Below, piece by piece: positions 25,849-37,923 of a stretch of DNA of 64,000 nucleotides; positions within the stretch are counted from its first letter, which is position 1, and each line of letters begins with the position of its first letter. Both the position numbers and the translations under genes were made by a program. The notes beneath the pieces are model-generated. The model did no database searches. It saw only the letters and a program-made list of their open reading frames with translations, and was not told where the DNA came from. The stretch comes from Agapetus fuscipes (taxonomy: Eukaryota > Arthropoda > Insecta > Trichoptera > Glossosomatidae), in NCBI GenBank assembly GCA_951799405.1, contig OX637338.1, positions 9,610,001 to 9,674,000 of the forward strand. Direction: 5' to 3'.

Positions 25849-27116
25849 GTGGGTGTGAATACTCACAAACTGAAAATACTTCACACAATATGATCTTTAG
25901 TATGCTTTAATTTTGGGAATTATATACTATTTAACAAATCTAAGAAAAACTTTGCATACAGAATTTCCAAGATAGGAATGGCCATGAGAAATAATCATAA
26001 AATCTTCATTTGACAAATAAATTTAGACATAGGAAATGTCTACAAAACATTCAAAATAATCATTTTGAAACGATAAATGACTTGGATCCCCGACGTTATG
26101 GGAAAAGCATTTGAAAAATCGTTATTTACGGTCTTTATAATATAAACCTTCTTTATGTTTGATGTTTTATAACTATAATATTTGTAAAGATACCTGATTA
26201 AAAATTGGCAGTACCAACTCATTGACATCCAAAATGTTATCACCAGTCTCAGTAAAAAAAAACACGGAAAGATCTAAAAATGTGCGTGATTCTTAAAAAG
26301 TATACAAAACAAAGTGCACATGTTTAGCCATGTATCTAGCAGAAGTAAACTAGGTTACTACTTGTTACTACGTTACTACTTACCTACTTGAGTAAAGTAA
26401 AATTTTATGAATCTCGTATCTTGTATTCGCTTTTACTACTACAGGATAATGTTTGCCTTTGCGGACTTTCTTGACCAGTACTCCAAGGATAAAACGCTGC
26501 GTTGAAACTCAACCATATTGTTGTACCAACATCTGACAAATAAAACGCTCATTTAGACGCGCTGTTTAAGATCCTATGCCTTTTGTTTATAAATGCAGGG
26601 GTTGAACTTAAACGTAAAGCTTAATATTAGGGTACAGGAGTGTTAAAGGCCATAGGGGGTTGGGGAAGCCTCATATAATGTTTGACCATTAAAGTGAAAA
26701 TGTATGATAATGTAGCGATGACCTGAGCGGGAAAACGTGCGCCGAAATAAGTCTCACATTTTTTTCACTTCTTAACTTCCATGTTATTTATGTAAGTTAA
26801 CACTCGTTAAATGTTGTTCTCTTTAAAATGAAATTTTTTTGTGTCACGAGAAGGTACGTGCAGGTTTGTGAAATAATAAAAATAAAAATATATACAAACA
26901 AAATCCAAACTCCTAATCATACCTACGTGTACAAGAAGGAACTTGTATGTATGTTGTATATACTCGTAAATATATCGCATGCAAGTGTACATACTTCACC
27001 TTGCTTGAATCTTTCATAAACATGGAAGAATCTGCAACTGTAACCCCTGCCTTCTTTCATTGCAACAAAAATAAAATTAATATTAGGAGTCCTATAGTAA
27101 CGTCCGACCTAGAGTA
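25849..27116. other. Gene-less stretch
   Basis: No gene seen. Around 26465-26670 there are words shared with 18060-18300 and 34110-34210 (CTTGACCAGTAC, AACGCTCA, GGTTGGGGAAGCC). These suggest a degenerate dispersed repeat that I could not delimit. Confidence 0.35.
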
Positions 27117-27234
27117 ATGTCCGGTCGATAGCTCAGTTGGTAGAGTGCTCACATTCTACCCCGTGAGCTCGGGTTCGAATCCCACCGAGGAGGGTGTCAG
27201 AAATGATTTCCTATTTCGGTGTTTATTTCAAACC

Positions 27235-27792
27235 CCATAATAATAATAATAATAATAATTGGACAATTTGTATACAGCGCCGTTTAGTGGCACTAGCCAC
27301 CCCAAGGGCGCTTTTATGTGTTGAAGCTTCTGTTAAACAAATGTGTCTTAAGCAACTTCCTGAAACTGCCAACACTGGTCTCTGTTCTCAACTCCAGAGG
27401 TAGACTATTCCAGCAGGATGGACCAGCCGAACTAAAAGCCCTGTCTCCGAAACCAGTTCTGTTCCGTCGAAGAGGCAGTTGAAGCCTGTTTACGGCGTCA
27501 CTCTGTGCAGAACGAAGAGTGCATCGTTTTCCACCTATCTGGTCGACTCTGCACAATTCACACAAGTACGATGGGGCAACTCCTCTGAGGGCATTAAAAA
27601 CAGAAACACATATTTTGTACTCAATCCTCTCTGGGACTCGCAGCCAATGAAGGCGCCGCAACAGAGGAGAGACATGGTCAGTTTTTCGTCCTCCTAAAAG
27701 TAATTTGGCTGCAGCATTAAAGACGGACTGCAGTCTAGACTGCTGAAACCTTGGAAGACCCCAGAACAGACCATTGCAATAATCCATAATAA
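27235..27792 (-). mobile_element. 5'-truncated L2-like LINE insertion with 9-bp TSD
   Basis: The insert spans 27244-27783 and ends, on its own 3' side, in a (TTA)n microsatellite (27240-27259 on the plus strand). L2/CR1-type elements often terminate in such short tandem repeats rather than poly-A. It is visibly GC-richer than everything around it. The low decay and clean junctions point to a recent event. Confidence 0.85.
27314..27787 (-). CDS. LINE reverse-transcriptase C-terminal fragment (L2-like)
   Basis: An uninterrupted 157-codon frame starts right at the insertion boundary and ends with a stop about 70 bp before the (TTA)n tail. The motifs are those of the C-terminal domain after the polymerase palm in L2-type ORF2 proteins: DYCNGL, SVFNAAAKLL, HVSPLLRRLHWLRV, RIEYKICVSVFNAL, PSYLCEL, RAFSSAGPSCWNSLP and the closing KTHLF. 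The catalytic FADD-containing part is absent because the copy is 5' truncated, so no active enzyme results. The apparent ATG is only the codon at the junction. The lack of any stop or frameshift is unusual here, where other LINE copies are broken. Confidence 0.85.
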   Translation of the reverse strand: MDYCNGLFWGLPRFQQSRLQSVFNAAAKLLLGGRKTDHVSPLLRRLHWLRVPERIEYKICVSVFNALRGVAPSYLCELCRVDQIGGKRCTLRSAQSDAVNRLQLPLRRNRTGFGDRAFSSAGPSCWNSLPLELRTETSVGSFRKLLKTHLFNRSFNT

Positions 27793-27998
27793 AAATACCG
27801 GCGAGGTTTACTCAGCCTTCACAAGAAATGAGTACCAGCCCCCTCAGGAGCTGGGAAACCCCCACTTCAACTGAAGTGGTTGGCGTAAGGCCGGCCCCCT
27901 TACCTGTAAAAATAAATAGGTTCAACTCGCCACATGCGACCCCTTCGGGGATAATGCGGCAAGAAGTTACACTATATGTGTAGCTTAGTTGCGTAGTT

Positions 27999-30900
27999 GC
28001 GTTGTGCTATGATACTTTATTTCCTTAAATTATTATTCTCACAACATAAAGTACCTACTCATATGTAAAAGTAAATAATTAATCCCAAGTGGCTGTAGAA
28101 GTTTTCCTTCACTAATCGTCTGATTGTTGAAGTTTTCCAATAACAGATAATTAAGAGCAAGTTCACGTGAAGTATCAGCTTGTTATGGGATTCACTTCCA
28201 CTACTTTATATCTGTTCACTTTGGTGTTTCTGATTTCTGGAAAAGTTTATTCCTGAAGTTTGTCTACGATTTTGGTGATAATGAACAAATAGGCGTAGAG
28301 GAAAAGCAGAAAAAGGTCAGATGGGTGAGATTTCTTTAATACTCGTAGAATACTTTTTACTACAACATAAATTAAAAAAAAAAATAGTTGCGTCTTTTGA
28401 CAACATCATTATTTCATAAAGATTTCGGATCTTGTGAAATAAAATCAACACACGCTTTTCTTTCTTTTGTAAAGGTTTTTTGAAACACTTCTTAGTTAAT
28501 AAAACATTACTCATTCCTTTGAATGAATGAACAAAATTTGCAAATGTACAGTAAAATGCTTTCACAATTTTAATAGAGAAGGCATTGGTAAAACTGACCA
28601 ATTAAATTTAACCAAATGGAAACAAATTTACAAGGAGTAAAAATTAAGCGTTTGAACAAATTAAAATAAACAAAAAATACAAAATATGTACGTATGTAAT
28701 TAACAAGTTTTTCTATTGCTGTATTTGCTATACTGTGATAAGGGCTGTTCGCATTTATAGGTGCTATTGTCACTAATGACCGTTTGTCTGTTAAAGACCG
28801 CCCTGGGAGCCCGAGGGGCGGCTGGGCAGTGGGCGGCGGCCTACAGGGCGCTATAAGATGGATGGACGCCCCCAGCGGTGGGGGTGGGGGCGGGGGCGCT
28901 GCCCTGGACAACGAAGATTTACACACTATCCCCGAGGCAAACTTGTCTCCGTTTATTATCACCATCGAAGTAATACGCACTTATTATTTTTGACTTATTT
29001 TATTGAATGTAGAACCAACTCATACTACGAGTACTTATTGTTTATGATAGGCAGGTTTACTTCAAACACTATCATAATAGTTGGCGACTTTTCGATTATC
29101 CGGATGAACAAATTTGAAAACCTTTCTTGTTAATGTCAAGAAAATGTTGCCAGAGGTGAACATTTTAGAAGACAATTTTTATTTTTGTACTTTTATCAGT
29201 CTCTAAACCGGTCACTCATGAGTGACCGGTCTACCATCGTATTGCGCAATACGATGGTACAAAATTGGACCATTGACAGGAATGCAGGTATATTATTTTC
29301 AATGCGTATAAGAAACGGATACTCGTAGAACACTTTCCTAAAAGTCCACCCAAAAATTCTCACAAAAATACATTATTGCTGAAGTTTTTTTTACAAAATT
29401 AGGGTTTAGCATGGCGCTTTGCAGTGTTTTGACGTTACTTTTAAACTCAACCATGGAAATTACCAAATAATTCATAGAATCTAAAACATCGCCTATACAC
29501 ATTTTTGGTAAAACGCAATGGTTAAATTTAAATGTAGATTTGTATACTTGGGTACTGGAATATAACTATTACGTGAATGATTTTAGATATTTCTATGGCA
29601 TGCATAACTTGGTCCGTAGTACCCACCAGTAGGTGCACGCAGTAGCATCCCCTAGTGTGACGGATGAATCCCAATTTGTGGTCACCCAAGCGAGGCAGGA
29701 CAATTACCGTCACCATGATTTATTAATAATAAGGACCACAATTATTATTCTCATATCCTGGTATAATACAAGTGAGTAGAACGAAAAGCATCTAAAACTC
29801 TTAATGCACCAATAATCCGACTAAAATTCAGTACTTATCGAAGATACTTCCTGTGATTCGTACTATGGTTTTCATAATATTTTTTTACCTATAGACTATA
29901 TTTTATTTGTCTACTATATAAAATTATTTTTATACTTTCATTCTAAGTAACCCATTCCAGATACTTTCAGTAAGGCCTGGTACATTTTTTATGATCCTCA
30001 ATAATTACTATATTCTATTAGGTACACATACAGAAAATTGGAGACAGACTCACAGATGAAAACTGTGAACCTTTAATGAACACTTGTAAGTACTTCGTAA
30101 CTTCAACCGTCTTGTCAAGAAACTACGAGGGTTTTGGCAAAAATTGCTATGATTTAAGGCAAGATATAACTACCATTATATGCTACCTGTATGACACACA
30201 AATAACACTCATTGTGAAACAATAATAAATTTAACCAAACAGATAAGGTTTGCAGTAGATGCTCTTCTACGATCACGGCATCTACGCTACGATCAGAGCT
30301 ATTCAGGAATAGCGATCCTGCCTCTGCAAGCCATTATGTATCTCAACCAGTAGTAACTGGCCAGGACACCCTCTTGTCCTAGAGGCGAGTATTTATCTCG
30401 AGGATGAATGAACTATTCCATAGCATGGTCAGCGACATAGGTTCAGAAAGGCCACAGTTGACCACCTGGTTAAAGTATTTTTTAAATCCTAACACGAAAA
30501 GTTCGATGATATTATTATAGCCATGATGATTTCCAATCTTCGATAGAATTGCTCTAAAAGTAGAAGAAATAGTGACACAATTTAAGCTGTACATACTTTA
30601 TTTTATTATTTATTCACTTTTTACCATCATTCATCTTATGAACCCGCATACAGCATCAAGTACTCACTTTAGGAAGTACAGGCGACTCACGGTGACGATG
30701 TGATCCTCATTGATTGATGTCAGGAGCTTCGGGAGGCAGAAAGAGACTGAGGCCACAGATTATGGGCCACCAGGAGACTCCCATCTCCAAGCTCTTCAAT
30801 GAACTTAATAGATTCCAACTTGTTATCGGCACGGCTGACACTTGAGCATGCATAATTGATTCGCTCTACGTATACGCAATGGCGGACAATATTTCATTCA

Positions 30901-32034
30901 AACTTATTTAAAACATAAAACTATTTAATTTAAAAAACATAATATACTTATTTTTTGTTTTGGATACTTGAGAATAAAGTTACCATAGACAATGGCATAG
31001 ACAAAAGTCACTCAGCCGTTTTGCTAGGGTAAAAGCTAACAAAAATTTAGTTATTGGTTGCTGAAGACCTGTTGGCCCACCAAAATAATAACTTTGGATC
31101 TTTTTACCGAGTTTATTGTAACCTTAATAAGCTTTTAATGATGATGGAACCCATCAGATGTTTATAGTTTTGATCGATAAGTCAGTGGTGAGGGGACTGA
31201 CTAGCTTGTGCTAGTCTAGTCTAATGATTTGCCAATTGACGCGACTGAAATGTGAAGACATGCTGTGCATGTAAACACACCACACTCTGAATTCATGCTT
31301 GACGGCAGTTCCAGGGTGTGGCAAGATGTAGAGGGGGGTTTTTAGTGAGTAAAAATTTCACATATCCTGCCGGCGGAAACAATGGTAGGAATCTTTTGAA
31401 GATTTTCTCCTCTCAATAATGATGCTAAAATCAAACCATAATGGAATAAGCAACCAAAACAAAATATTTGTTTGTCTTTCCCAAGCAACGCGACCGGGTG
31501 ACAACACAATTTTGTCTATGTCAATTCACGTGTGGACCTCATTCTAAATTATTGCATTATCAATTACTTCACAAATAAGTATTATTATAAATAAACACGA
31601 TGCATAAAAATATCCCAGAAGAATGACTTTTATCATGAAAAAAAAAGTGATAAAATATACGTGGGATTTGCGCACGTCACTGATTAACCTTTTATCGCTG
31701 TAAACGCATGTATAAACATTCAAAATGCAAAACACAAGAGCACCTCTCTTAATAAGGTGATTAATGAATCAAGCTGAAGTGATCACCCCCTCCCTCTCAC
31801 TCTCCCCCTCCCCTCTCTCACGCCTCCTCTCATCGTCATCACCAGTATCGAAGAGACTTGAAAAAACTTCATCAAAGTAAATTACAATAAAAAATCACAT
31901 CGATACGAGTAACGCATAATGCGAACTGTGACATGAAATCAATCAATTATTTGTTACGAATATAGGCATTGAGAAAACCCTCCTCATACCCTTTCGATAC
32001 TCACACCTCTATCCCGGGGGTCGTAGTACAGAAC
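27999..32034. other. Gene-less stretch with GC-rich island and palindromes
   Basis: No gene seen. 28770-28940 is strongly GC-rich (GGGGGTGGGGGCGGGGGCG run) inside AT-rich DNA, and open frames over it are Pro/Gly/Ala-rich noise. Perfect palindromes lie at 29207-29259 (separate entry). 31785-31850 is a CT-rich tract. About 31190-31380 (ACATGCTGTGCATGTAAAC ... GGGTTTTTAGTGAGTA) looks repeat-like but was not matched to another copy here. Confidence 0.4.
29207..29259. repeat. Two adjacent perfect zero-loop palindromes
   Basis: 29207-29230 is a 24-bp perfect palindrome with half-site ACCGGTCACTCA. One base later, 29232-29259 is a 28-bp perfect palindrome with half-site TACCATCGTATTGC. The first shares ACCGGTCACT with the hairpin in SINE C at 9125-9168, but the surroundings are not an evident SINE C copy. 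Confidence 0.92.
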
Positions 32035-32130
32035 GCTCATTTTTTTAAATAGATTTGTGTAGAGGAATGCGATTCAAAAACATATTTTGCCTGGCCAGTT
32101 GTCTTCATGCGAAAGCAGAAGCTTGTGTGC
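32035..32130 (-). repeat. Family D fragment
   Basis: Contains GATTTGTGTAGAGGAATGCG, TTTTGCCTGGCCAG, TCTTCATGCGAAAGCAGAAG and CTTGTGTGCATG. The same string occurs in reverse inside the hAT-like MITE at 48960-49050. Shorter matches occur at 55710-55760, 59440-59490 and 61105-61160. Confidence 0.7.
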
Positions 32131-32597
32131 ATGTTTTTGTATAATATCCCCAAATATATTGTGTTGCTAGATTTTTCTTCGACAGGTTTACTGTTTGAAT
32201 TCATCATCATCATCTTATTTTAAAAAGGTCTTAACCTTCTTCAAAAGAATAATATTTTTGCTTTCTGACTCCATTATAGAAAAACTGTTAAAGTGTGTTG
32301 CAATTATCATATTGAGAATAACTTGCATATTATTTGAATGTATTTTTTTTTCAATAAGTTATGCGTTATTTAGGGCTGAAGCTATGCAGAGGAGGCCGCG
32401 GCTGGGAAGGGCAGACATCTTATTTTGCTGATTCTGTAGAACGCCATACCCTGCACCCTCCACCCCACCCCTTACTTCCCCAGCCCCTCCCCCCGCAGCA
32501 CGCACCCTTCTAACCCAGACTCTTGTCGACGCCGAGTGCACGCATACCTCTGTGATATCCAACTAGTATCATACATCCTTAATACTGTCTAAATAAC

Positions 32598-33245
32598 TGG
32601 TCCGTAGTCTAGTGGTAACGCTTCAGACTCGTGAATGGAAGGTTGTGGCTTCGAATCTTGGCGGGGCACAAAAAAATACCATTTACATTGTTACGAACTA
32701 AGGATTTGAACGCGCCCGAACATGTACGCTAGTGTGTAGAACAATCTGGCTCTAGTATGATGGTAGTAGTAAGGTTCATAGAACGGCGGCTTGGTATGAG
32801 CGAGAGATCGAATGATCTGGAATATTCAAGAATGATCCCTTTTGTTCTATATATACGGACTGCAAAGGGCATCAGTTGAGTTAGTTGCATCCAACATTTG
32901 GACGTGAATACCATATAATTATGCAGAGATTGTCAATTATTGCAAATTGTAAACCAAACCATTTAAAATAAATTATGTTTAAATAAATAATTGCAGTTTA
33001 ATCAAAAGAGAACCCCAGTAAAATCGTAAAAATATTTTCAAATATACTTTTCGCTGGGTTAAAAAATTCATATACCTCTACCAAAGACCGGTCACCAAAG
33101 ATCCATACGGCAACTGGGTCTTGCTTGAGAATTTGCGCTTTCTATAGCGACGACCAAGCTCGCAGAGGGCTCTAGAGGTGTGATTCACACAAACACAGAG
33201 CTCACCAAATAAATCATTCTAATATTAGTATAAATATTATTATTC
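32598..33245 (+). repeat. SINE family C, split by an insertion
   Basis: The head (GGTCCGTAGTCTAGTGGTAA, B-box-like GCTTCGAATC) and first body part run 32598-32690. The body resumes near 33047 (TTTTCGCTGGG) and runs through AAGACCGGTCACCAAAG and TGGGTCTTGCTTGAG. It ends ACCAAATAAATCATTCTAATATTA with a (TTA)-type tail. The intervening ~355 bp is described separately. Confidence 0.82.
32691..33046 (+). mobile_element. Insertion with solo-LTR-like features
   Basis: The insert begins TGTTACGAAC. It carries a TATATATA box near 32858, an initiator-like TCAGTTGAG near 32874 and AATAAA signals at 32969-32995. That order is typical of an LTR (promoter, start, poly-A signal). The right end and target duplication could not be fixed; the expected CA end next to SINE sequence is not clear. 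Solo LTR is therefore a proposal. Confidence 0.4.
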
Positions 33246-33865
33246 ATTAAATGAAAAAATACCAAATTTTTTTTTTTTAATCTGACAAAGCGTTACCGTC
33301 AAAAATATCACCATGAAATATTTTCCAACTGATTTCACACGAGCAGTACAAGGATGTCAATAAGTCATAGGTGTTAGTAGTTACAATTAACCACCATAAT
33401 GTGAAATACTCATTTCCTAAAAATTTGGAACACTCTCTGCACTTCTAAGACTCCATCGATCTTAGATCAGAAAGGAGCAACCCCAAAGTCAAGTACACGT
33501 TTATCTGTGAGACGATTTTAAAGCGCGCACATTGTAATGAGTTGGTACATGCTCGTATAGAATGTACTGTCACCTCGCAGGCTTTGGTCTGTGCGTCAAG
33601 TAAAAGCTTTTCGTACAACTCAACAAGAGCGTTTTAGCAAATAAAATATAGACACCAAAACAGCCTCTCTGGAAATCGTTTTAGTTTCCTTACATTATTT
33701 GGTGAAGCGCTTTGGTCTAAAACTCTAAACGGTAAGTGTTATGCTTGGGGTACTGAGGGTGCAAGCGCGTGCCCTATCTGTGCTGGGGACTCGAACCATC
33801 TCCTGCGAGGACGCAAAGCCGCCTGCAGCCCAGCTCTGAGTGGCCTGTACCCCAAGTACAAACCA

Positions 33866-34108
33866 CACGTTTAATAATAAAGAGCAATAACTCAAAAATT
33901 GGGAAAATCGAGATTTTGTAATAAAACGCAAGAACAATGCGAGAAGAATAGGTAGAATCCGACAGCCGTTCAATTCGGACGAATATGACCGAGATAAAAC
34001 ATCGGCCGCCTTTTTCATCCCATACAAGTTGTACTGGTTGTCTGAACTCCAAACGTGATTTCCCAACATTCTTGTTTTTTGAGTTATTGCTCTTTATTAT
34101 TAAACGTG
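33866..34108. mobile_element. MITE with ~33-bp terminal inverted repeats
   Basis: The ends are CACGTTTAATAATAAAGAGC (33866 onward, through CAATAACTCAAAAA) and the exact reverse complement ending at 34108. There is no coding capacity. I could not see a clear target duplication. A tRNA-like B-box (GGTTCGAGTCCC on the minus strand, near 33790) lies just outside on the left. Confidence 0.8.
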
Positions 34109-34474
34109 CGAAACGTTCATGATTTAACTCAACCATAGCGCTACATCATAAATTTATAGAAACTAAAAAGCTCACTTGAGAAGCTGTTCTAGCTTGCGTA
34201 CATTTTTAGGGACATATGTAATAATTGACTTTTTTTTTTTTTTTTTTTTTTTATTTTTTTTTTATTTCATAAACAATTTTTACAAGAAATATAAATCTTA
34301 AAAATTAAACATTTTTGTCCCGATAAACCAAAAAATTTCAGTTTGTCATCGGGTGCAACAATCAAATTAAAAAATATAAGTCTTAGTATTTAGTGCTAGT
34401 ATGAAATAAAAAGTAAATTAAAGTTAAAATTAGGAGACAAGAGTAGAGTAAAAACACAAATATAGTTAAGGTAA

Positions 34475-37400
34475 TTAATATAAAAAAGTTCTTTCTCCCA
34501 GCCAAATCTTCAAAGATATTATAATTTTATTAATGTTTGTAGATTCCTTTTTAAAGTCCTTTGGCAACAAATTAAATATTTTTGGCACAAGGTAATCCAA
34601 CGTTCTTTGTCCATATTTGTTATTAATTCTTGGCACAACTAGTCCTTCATTAGATGTAAATCTTGTTTGGTACACATGCTCTAGTTTATTTTTATATTTA
34701 TCATTAAACAATTGTTGACATATAATTATGTTCCATAGTATACCCTTAATAGGCAAGACATTTAATGATTGGAATAAAAATGGTATATTCTGCCTTTGGT
34801 TATACACATTTATGGGAGCAATTAATTTTAAGAGAGCATTTTGAACATTTTGTACATTTTTAATATTGGTGGCGCAAGAATGTCCCCATGCAGTGAGGCC
34901 GTATCTTATAATGGACTCGGCAAGCGATAAATATACCAATCTTAATGTAGGGAGCGGCAATATAAACTTTAACTTATATAATTGTCCAACAACAGATCTC
35001 AGTCGTTTGCACGTTTTTGAAGTATGTGTGTCCCACTTGAAGAAACAGTCAATTGTTACTCCTAGATAAGTATAATCGCTTACAATGTCAATATTTTCAC
35101 ATAAACAAGTTCTACAATTATTGGTGACATGAAGGCATTCATAATTATGGGCTTTTATGGTTGGCACAGTACTAATTCTAGCATGAGGGGATCTAATATG
35201 CATAATTTTAGTTTTTTTTTAATTAATTAAAAGACCTGCATCATGACACCAATTCTGCAGTTTATCAAAATCATTTTGTAACATTGTGTTACATTCATCT
35301 AAATTCTCACTAGATATGACAAGTGCAGTATCATCCGCATATACATAATATTTTACATTTGAGAAAATATATTTAATAAAAGATACATAAATTATATATA
35401 ATATAGGGCCTAAAACAGATCCTTGCGGGACCCCAGCACTGATGTTCTTAATATCACTTTTAGATCCATCAATATTAACAGTCATGGTTCTGTTAGAGAG
35501 GTAATTTTCAAAGAGATGTAAAACTGGGCCTCTAATCCCTATGACATCTAAGTATCTAAGCAATTTTAAGTGATCAATTGTATCAAAAGCCTTGGAGAAG
35601 TCAATGAATAATACTAATACATGTTTTTTATTGTTTAATTCGTTATTAATATGATTGGAAAAACTTTGAAGTAGAATTTCTGTACTCCTACCCTTCTGAA
35701 ATCCATATTGATTGGTATCCAGAATTTCAAATTTGTTAAGATATTGAGTCAACTTTGAGAAAATGTATTTTTCAAGTATTTTTTCAAGAGCAGGTAATAT
35801 ACTAATTGGCCTATAGTTTCCCATTACAGAGTGATCACCACCCTTGTAGATTGGTCTGATTAGGCTACATTTTAATTTCAGAGGAATTATTCCCTGGTTT
35901 ATAATTGAGTTAATTAAATGTGTAACAAGAGGTCCCAATATTTCCACGTGTTTTTTTAAGTCAGTCATTCGGATAAGGTCAACTCCTGGTGTTTTGGAGT
36001 TTTTTGCAAGATTTATTATTTTTACAACTTCAGATAGTTTAGCTTTAGGTAAATAAAAGCTATGTGGAAGCATATCAGGCTCTGGACCAGCAATTTTTAT
36101 ACTACAAACGTGCATTAACTGGGATACATTATCAGAGAAATACTTAGCAAATTCATTGGAAACACTTTCAATGCAATTATATTTGTTGTTTACAAAATAT
36201 TTTTTTATAACTTCATCACAATTTGTTTTAGATTTTCTGCCTAAGATTTTGTTACATTCATCCCAGGTTTTTTTTATGTCCTTGAAACAATTCTTAAATT
36301 TATCATTATAAAAAGTAAACTTTAATTTCAAAATTTTTTTGTTCAAGTAATTACGTATCGTTTTATACTCCTTTTCATAAAACTTATTACTAGGTGTACT
36401 CTTCCATCTCCTAAATAAGATGTCTCTTTGTTTTATTTCCTGTAGAATCTCCCTATTTATCCAGTCTTTCGTAGCGTTAGGTCTATTTTTATTTTTATGG
36501 CACCATGGAATTAGGCTTTCTTTATACAAATTATCAAAAGCATTACAAATTTTATAGTATAATAATTCGCAATCATTTTCTTCAAGAAGAGTATTCCAGT
36601 CAGTTTTAATAATATTACTATCTAACCGTTTTTGCGACATAATGAACATTGGTTTATTTTTGACAACATTATCAGATTTATTATTCCGTCTATACTGAAA
36701 ACTAATTGCTGTCGCATAATGGTCAGCTATAAGATATTCACATACACAAGCACGTATATTTACAGAGCAGAAACCACACCCAACACTTACAGGATCATTT
36801 GTTATATACCTCAAATAAATATGGTCAATACAAGATTTTGTAACAATATCATTGACTATTGCTTCTCTAGTTACATCAGAAATACATTTTACCATAAAGT
36901 TATTAGCTAATATGTTTTCATAAGATATGGTTATCGGATCACATTCGTTCAGCAAGTTTAAGTTGATATCCCCAAGAAATAATATATTATCATTTATGTT
37001 AGTGTAATCATTAAAAAATGATGAAATTTCAGTTAAAAATCCCTGTTTATTGAGGTTAGGTGGTCTATAAAGAGCAAGAATGTGAATAATAGATTTGTTT
37101 GGTAGTGTCAAAGTTCCAAAGACATTTTCAAAACAAAGAGATTGGAGTGATTTTTGTACAAAATTAAATTTTTTACTAACATACAATTTTATTCCCCCGC
37201 CCATTTTGCTACTTCGGCAGAAGTGGAAACTATTGAATTCAGGCAAGTTATAAAAACAAGTTTCGAAGTCCTTTATTGAGGTTTCACAGAGCATTAAGAT
37301 ATCGATAAACTTTAAACAATTTCTAAAATATGCATTAAAAATATCCCAATATTTACAAATTGAACGAATGTTCAATTGGACACACACAATATTATTTTTA

Positions 37401-37495
37401 TCATAGGCTCCATCCTTTAACTCAATAAAGTCTTCTAGTCTATTCACTCTTATAAAGTCTATGTCACTCTCGTCATCAATAATATTAATGCTCAT
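34475..37495 (-). pseudogene. LINE ORF2: endonuclease-reverse transcriptase with one nonsense codon
   Basis: The frame starts at ATG 37495 and runs 1007 codons including the final stop at 34475. It is interrupted only by an in-frame TAA at 35219-35221, after NWCHDAGLLIN. The frame is unchanged on both sides, so a point change is the simplest cause. The APE-type endonuclease spans about residues 30-265 (VQLNIRSI, SKMGGGIKLYVS, ALYRPPN, LFLGDINLNL, CIDHIYLR, ADHYAT). The reverse transcriptase spans about 500-760 (LIRPIYKGGDHS, NYRPISILPALEKILEKY, NQYGFQKGRST, FIDFSKAFDTIDH, GVPQGSVLGPILYI, YVYADDTALV). The C-terminal segment after the stop has YLGVTIDC, YGLTAWGH and the GQRTLDYLVPKIFNLLP region. 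The stop removes the segment after the catalytic palm, so the protein as read would be truncated. Confidence 0.92.
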
Positions 37496-37923
37496 TGTAT
37501 TTTTTTACTTTTGACGTAGGACTGCCATAATAGGAGTTAAAAAATAAAAATAAAGTAAAAAGCATACATGACAGGTAAAAGTACAAAATAAAAAGTGGTA
37601 GGTTATCATTGTTATTTGATAAAACAGAAGTCAGTACATACATATTATACAAGGTATAAATATTTGGTAGACATGTTATAATAATGCATTCATTGTAAAG
37701 TGCGAACACTATCATATATCCATAAATACAACAAGACAATTTACATTTCACAACATATCTATCATCAATGTACAAATAAAACAATATACACACATCAGTA
37801 TCATTACTAATCACAGGTCCACCACATACATGAATTATTATATTATGATAGGATAGAGAATATAAAAAGAAGAGATAACAGAGTGTACTGAAACAGTGCA
37901 AAGGAAGTATAAAAAGAAAGCAT

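Larger units (their letters stand above)
27117..27998 (+). repeat. SINE family B, split by a LINE insertion
   Basis: The head (TCCGGTCGATAGCTCAGTTG, B-box GGGTTCGAATCCC) runs from 27119. The body stops at 27243, resumes at 27784 and ends TTACACTATATGTGTAGC near 27985. The intervening sequence is the L2-like insertion. The junction carries a 9-bp target duplication CCATAATAA (27235-27243 and 27784-27792), so the SINE was in place first. Confidence 0.9.

Noticed and set aside
28570..28980. 136-codon frame with a poly-Pro stretch
   Set aside because: It is the complement of a G-run in a GC island; the Pro run is a direct result of base composition.
33725..34136. Two overlapping 114-120-codon frames
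   Set aside because: They cross a TIR MITE and a tRNA-like segment; peptide text follows the inverted repeats and not a domain.
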